Source of the DNA: Alistipes sp. Marseille-P5061
Lineage (GTDB): Bacteria > Bacteroidota > Bacteroidia > Bacteroidales > Rikenellaceae
DNA: 35,957 bases
Direction: 5' to 3'
Assembly (NCBI RefSeq): GCF_900290115.1
Contig: NZ_LT985751.1
Location: 1-35,957, forward strand
The notes beneath the pieces are model-generated. The model had not been told where the DNA came from. It made no database searches and saw nothing but the letters and a program-made list of their open reading frames with translations. This document shows, in pieces, positions 33,057 through 35,957 of this stretch (position 1 is the first letter of the stretch; each line of letters starts with the position of its first letter). The position numbers were made by a program, and so were the translations under genes.

Positions 33057-34412
33057 TTACTTGCGCCAGAGGGCCGACAGGAGCGACATGAAGGCGTAGA
33101 TGCAGTAGGTGCCCCCCACGCTCCAGCCGCTCAGCGACGGGAAGGTGGCCGAAACCAGGAAGTTCGAGACCCACTGCGCCGCCACGGCGATGGCTACGGC
33201 CTGCGAGCGAATCGTGTTGGGGAAAATCTCCGAGATGAGCACCCAGCAGATGGGGCCCCACGACATCATGAACGAGGCGGTGTAGAGGATGATGAAGACG
33301 AGCGCCGCAAGGCCGATGGCGTCGGTGAACGACAGCACGGCGAGGGCCAGCATGCCTATCATCATGCCCGTCGAGCCAATCATCAGCAGCGGCTTGCGTC
33401 CCACCTTGTCGACCGTGAAGATGGCCACCACCGTGAAGATGATGTTGACCACACCCATGACGACCGTCTGGAGCATCGAGGCGTCGCCCGTGGCTCCCAT
33501 GTTGGCGAAGATGCGCGGCGCGTAGTAGAGCACCACGTTGATGCCGATGGCCTGCTGGAAGAACGAGAGCAGCACGCCCACGGCGATGACCATGCCTCCG
33601 TAGGCGAAGAGCCGCTCGCGCCGCTCGTGGACCGTCGACTTGATGTCGGCCAGAATCGAGTGTGCCTCCGAGGTGCCGTTGATGCGCTCCAGAACGGCGA
33701 AGGCGCGCCGGTCGTCCCCCTTGAGGGCGAGGTAGCGCGGCGTCTCGGGGACGAGCAGGATGAGCAGCAGGAAGGCGCCTGCGGGAAAGGCCTCCGAGAG
33801 GAACATCCGCCGCCAGCCGACGGCGACCATGGCCGTCTGGATGGCCTCGGCGGTGTCGCCCAGGTTGTTGTGGATGAGGTAGTTGACGAAGTAGACCACC
33901 AGCATGCCGAAGATGATGGCGAACTGGTTGCACGAGACGAGCGTGCCGCGGATGCGTGCCGGTGAGATTTCGGCGATGTACATCGGGCACAGGGCCGAAG
34001 CCAGGCCGACGCCCACGCCGCCGATGATGCGGTAGAAGTTGAACGATATGAGCAGCGCGCGCGAGGCTTCGCCGTAGGGCAGGATGCCGCTTTCGGGCCA
34101 CCACGACCCGACGGCCGAGACGAAGAAGAGCACGGCGGCCACGATGAGCGAGCGCTTGCGGCCCAGCCGCGAGGCGCAGAAGCCCGAGATGGCGCCGCCG
34201 ATGATGCAGCCCAGCAGGGCGCTCGAGGCGGTGAAGCCGTGCAGCCACGGCGTGTAGTCAAAGTCGCGCGCCGTGCGGAAGAATTGGTCGAGCGCCTGTT
34301 CGGCACCCGAGACTACGGCCGTATCGTAGCCGAAGAGCAGGCCGCCGATGACGGCGACCATGACGATGGAGAGCAGGTAGAGGCGGCTCCCCGTTTTGGG
34401 TTCCGAGGTCAT
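33057..34412 (-). CDS. xylE: Sugar-proton symporter of the MFS (XylE-like), possibly C-terminally shortened
   Basis: 451 residues from the ATG at 34412, with 12 predicted helices. Sugar-porter motifs: GLLFGYDTAVVSGAEQ in helix 1, SRLGRKRS between helices 2 and 3, PETPRYL after helix 6, QQAIGINVVLYYAP in helix 7, and DKVGRKPLL between helices 8 and 9. Its position 3' of xylA-like sequence supports xylose as substrate. It ends LLSALWRK right after helix 12, without the PETKG-type motif and tail normally found there; two codons also seem missing before the final Trp. This could be a small deletion or assembly error, as in the adjoining xylBA fusion. Confidence 0.88.
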   Translation of the reverse strand: MTSEPKTGSRLYLLSIVMVAVIGGLLFGYDTAVVSGAEQALDQFFRTARDFDYTPWLHGFTASSALLGCIIGGAISGFCASRLGRKRSLIVAAVLFFVSAVGSWWPESGILPYGEASRALLISFNFYRIIGGVGVGLASALCPMYIAEISPARIRGTLVSCNQFAIIFGMLVVYFVNYLIHNNLGDTAEAIQTAMVAVGWRRMFLSEAFPAGAFLLLILLVPETPRYLALKGDDRRAFAVLERINGTSEAHSILADIKSTVHERRERLFAYGGMVIAVGVLLSFFQQAIGINVVLYYAPRIFANMGATGDASMLQTVVMGVVNIIFTVVAIFTVDKVGRKPLLMIGSTGMMIGMLALAVLSFTDAIGLAALVFIILYTASFMMSWGPICWVLISEIFPNTIRSQAVAIAVAAQWVSNFLVSATFPSLSGWSVGGTYCIYAFMSLLSALWRK

Positions 34413-34587
34413 TGTCGAGGGGTTGGTTTTGGCGGGGCGACGCATCCGGTACCGACACGCCGTTCGCCCGCCGCACGGGGCTCCCCGGGTGAGGGGGCGG
34501 TGCGGCGGGGGCGGAACAGCTTGTCGGAAGGCGCTCCGCATGCGGCGGAGCGCTCCGGGCAGGATACCGGCGGGTCGCCGGGTGTGG

Positions 34588-35513
34588 TTATGCGTACATG
34601 TTGACGATGGCCTCGTAGAGCTCCTGCTTGCCGCTGCGCTGCACGGGTTCATGCGTGCGGGCGTACTCGGCAACCTGCTCGAGCGTCAGGCGGCCCTCCT
34701 CGAAGAGCTTGCCTTCGCCCGAATCGTAGGAGGCGTAGCGCTCCCGGAGCATCTTCTCGTAGGGCGAGTTGTCGAGGATGTCGGCGGCGATGAGCAGCGC
34801 GCGCCATGACATCCATGGCCGAGATGTGGGCGATGAAGATATCCTCCAGGTCGGTCGAGTTGCGGCGCGTCTTGGCGTCGAAGTTCGTGCCGCCGGCCTT
34901 CAGACCGCCGCCGCGCAGGATGACCATCATGGCCTGAACCATCTCGTAGAGGTCAATCGGGAACTGGTCCGTGTCCCAGCCGTTCTGGTAGTCGCCGCGG
35001 TTGGCGTCAATCGAACCCAGCATGCCGGCGTCGACGGCGCACTGCAGCTCGTGCTCGAAGGTGTGGCCGGCCAGCGTGGCGTGGTTCACCTCGATGTTGA
35101 CCATGAAGTCCTTGTCCAGGCCGTGGGCGCGCAGGAAGCCGATGACCGTCTCCGTGTCGGCGTCGTACTGGTTGCTTCATCGGCTCCATGGGCTTGGGCT
35201 CGACGAGGAACGTACCCTTGAAGCCCTTCGAGCGGGCGTAGTCGCGGGCCATGCGCAGCATCGTGGCCATGTGCTCCTTCTCGCGCTTCATGTCGGTGTT
35301 CAGCAGCGACATGTAGCCCTCGCGGCCGCCCCAGAAGACGTAGCACTGACCGCCCAGCTCGATGGTGGCGTCCAGCGCATTCTTGATTTGCAGCATGGCG
35401 CGGGCTGCGGCGTCGAAGTCGGGGTTGGTCGAGGCGACGCAGGCGCCCGTTTCAATGTCCATTAGCGACACCTTCACCGAAGAGGAGCCGATGTCTATGC
35501 CTAAACTTTTCAT
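34588..35513 (-). pseudogene. Chimeric xylB-xylA remnant with two frameshifts
   Basis: Codons 1-28 from the ATG at 35513 ([17 protein letters not shown]...) are the FGGY-kinase N-terminus of xylulokinase. From 35429 the frame is xylose isomerase, starting [20 protein letters not shown], that is, from about residue 159 of a ~438-residue enzyme. An extra base near 35172 and a missing GC near 34800 break the frame; correcting both gives 308 codons ending ELYEAIVNMYA. Retained metal-site blocks include [24 protein letters not shown] and WDTDQFP, but the HDxD catalytic His region of XylA and nearly all of XylB are lost. The product cannot be an active isomerase. It may be a real deletion or a misassembly near a contig end. 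Confidence 0.88.
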
Positions 35514-35877
35514 GAATGCGAAGATTGGGGTTGCCGGAAGTTCGAATTTCGGCACGTAAAAGCTTATCTGCAAACGTTAGGGCTCTTTTTCGTGAACGGA
35601 AAAGGTCGCACGGGAGGGTGTTGCGGCGCGTGGATGCTGTGGGGGCGGAGAGGTTCCCCGCAGCGGGGCGGTTCTCCGGCGCAGGTGAGGCGCTGTTGCG
35701 AGGGGGACGGAGCGGTTGGAGGGGTGCCGGAGCGGTGTGGCATGGGGGTGCGGCGTAAGGCGGTTCCCCGGTGCGGGTGAGGCCGGTGGATTGCGAAGGG
35801 CGGTGTCGAGGGTCCGGAATGGTTGGCGGGGTGCGGTGCGGGCTTCCGTTTCTCTGGCGGGCGCAGGGGGCCGGGTG
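35514..35877. other. Spacer upstream of the xylB start
   Basis: About 60 bp of mixed composition, then GC-rich DNA with loose GGTTCCCCG and GTGAGG repeats. No gene and no clear promoter box. Because the window ends in adapter sequence, the last part may be of low quality. Confidence 0.5.
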
Positions 35878-35957
35878 CTGTCGCTTATTGCAATCTGACG
35901 CTGCCGACGAATAGGGGAGGCGAGGTCAGTGAGGTTAGGTGAACGGGTAAGAACATA
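35878..35957. other. Sequencing adapter (Nextera/Tn5 read 1) at the contig end
   Basis: 35893-35910, ATCTGACGCTGCCGACGA, is exactly the reverse complement of part of the Nextera transposase adapter; extending to the full 33 nt (35878-35910) gives 28 matches, the five mismatches lying in the Tn5 mosaic end. The next bases (ATAGGGGAG...) occupy the place of the i5 index and P5 primer and resemble them only loosely, as in low-quality read-through. This is artefact, not genome. Confidence 0.85.

Noticed and set aside
31435..34248. Long minus-strand open frame opposite the TlpA-like gene and across the transporter in another phase
   Set aside because: It passes through a bidirectional terminator and is out of phase with the transporter; its translation is Arg/His/Pro-rich.

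Overview
The window looks like a contig end from a GC-rich Bacteroidales, most like Alistipes. The grounds are Bacteroidetes-type promoters (TTTG about 20 nt upstream of TAnnTTTG) in front of several genes, a Bacteroides-style xylose cluster, an ExbB/ExbD1/ExbD2 operon, and very GC-rich, repeat-laden spacers alternating with short AT-rich promoter regions. Genus is an inference; no rRNA is present.

Chromosomal left part (1-13.6 kb). After about 1.8 kb of non-coding repeats, with a candidate ~90-nt small RNA at 947-1037, come an AraC-type regulator, a polytopic membrane protein of unknown function, rnhB (the only plus-strand gene here), the four-gene exbB/4-TM protein/exbD/exbD operon ending in a strong terminator, and a compact minus-strand operon dprA > tatD > TIGR04076 > ansA. 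A tRNA-Cys with its own promoter follows.

Mobile island (13,645-31,171; 17.5 kb). The 3' end of tRNA-Cys is repeated as a 28-bp direct repeat at the far end, next to a tyrosine recombinase. Inside are the core genes of an integrative and mobilizable element: integrase, two HTH proteins, a CHC2/Toprim primase (frameshifted), a hairpin-rich candidate oriT and a MobV relaxase. The cargo is defence: an AlbA_2/HATPase protein, AbiH, and a type I restriction-modification locus ordered hsdM - small membrane protein - hsdS - AAA ATPase - hsdR. The ATPase sits where prrC sits in the E. coli prr locus and has PrrC/RloC-like features. hsdS is split by an IS30-family element; removing it restores one open frame of 423 codons. 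The two hsdS variable regions and the two accessory genes are AT-rich, while hsdM, hsdR and the conserved hsdS segments are GC-rich, so the locus is mosaic.

Chromosomal right part (31.2-35.96 kb). A TlpA-like thioredoxin-fold lipoprotein/periplasmic protein gene converges on a xylose cluster that is damaged: the transporter lacks the usual C-terminal tail, and the first 28 codons of xylulokinase are fused to the last ~280 codons of xylose isomerase, which carries two further frameshifts. The last 80 bases contain the reverse complement of an Illumina Nextera (Tn5) adapter (28 of 33 positions, 18 consecutive), so the extreme right end is library artefact, and the damage nearby should be judged with that in mind.
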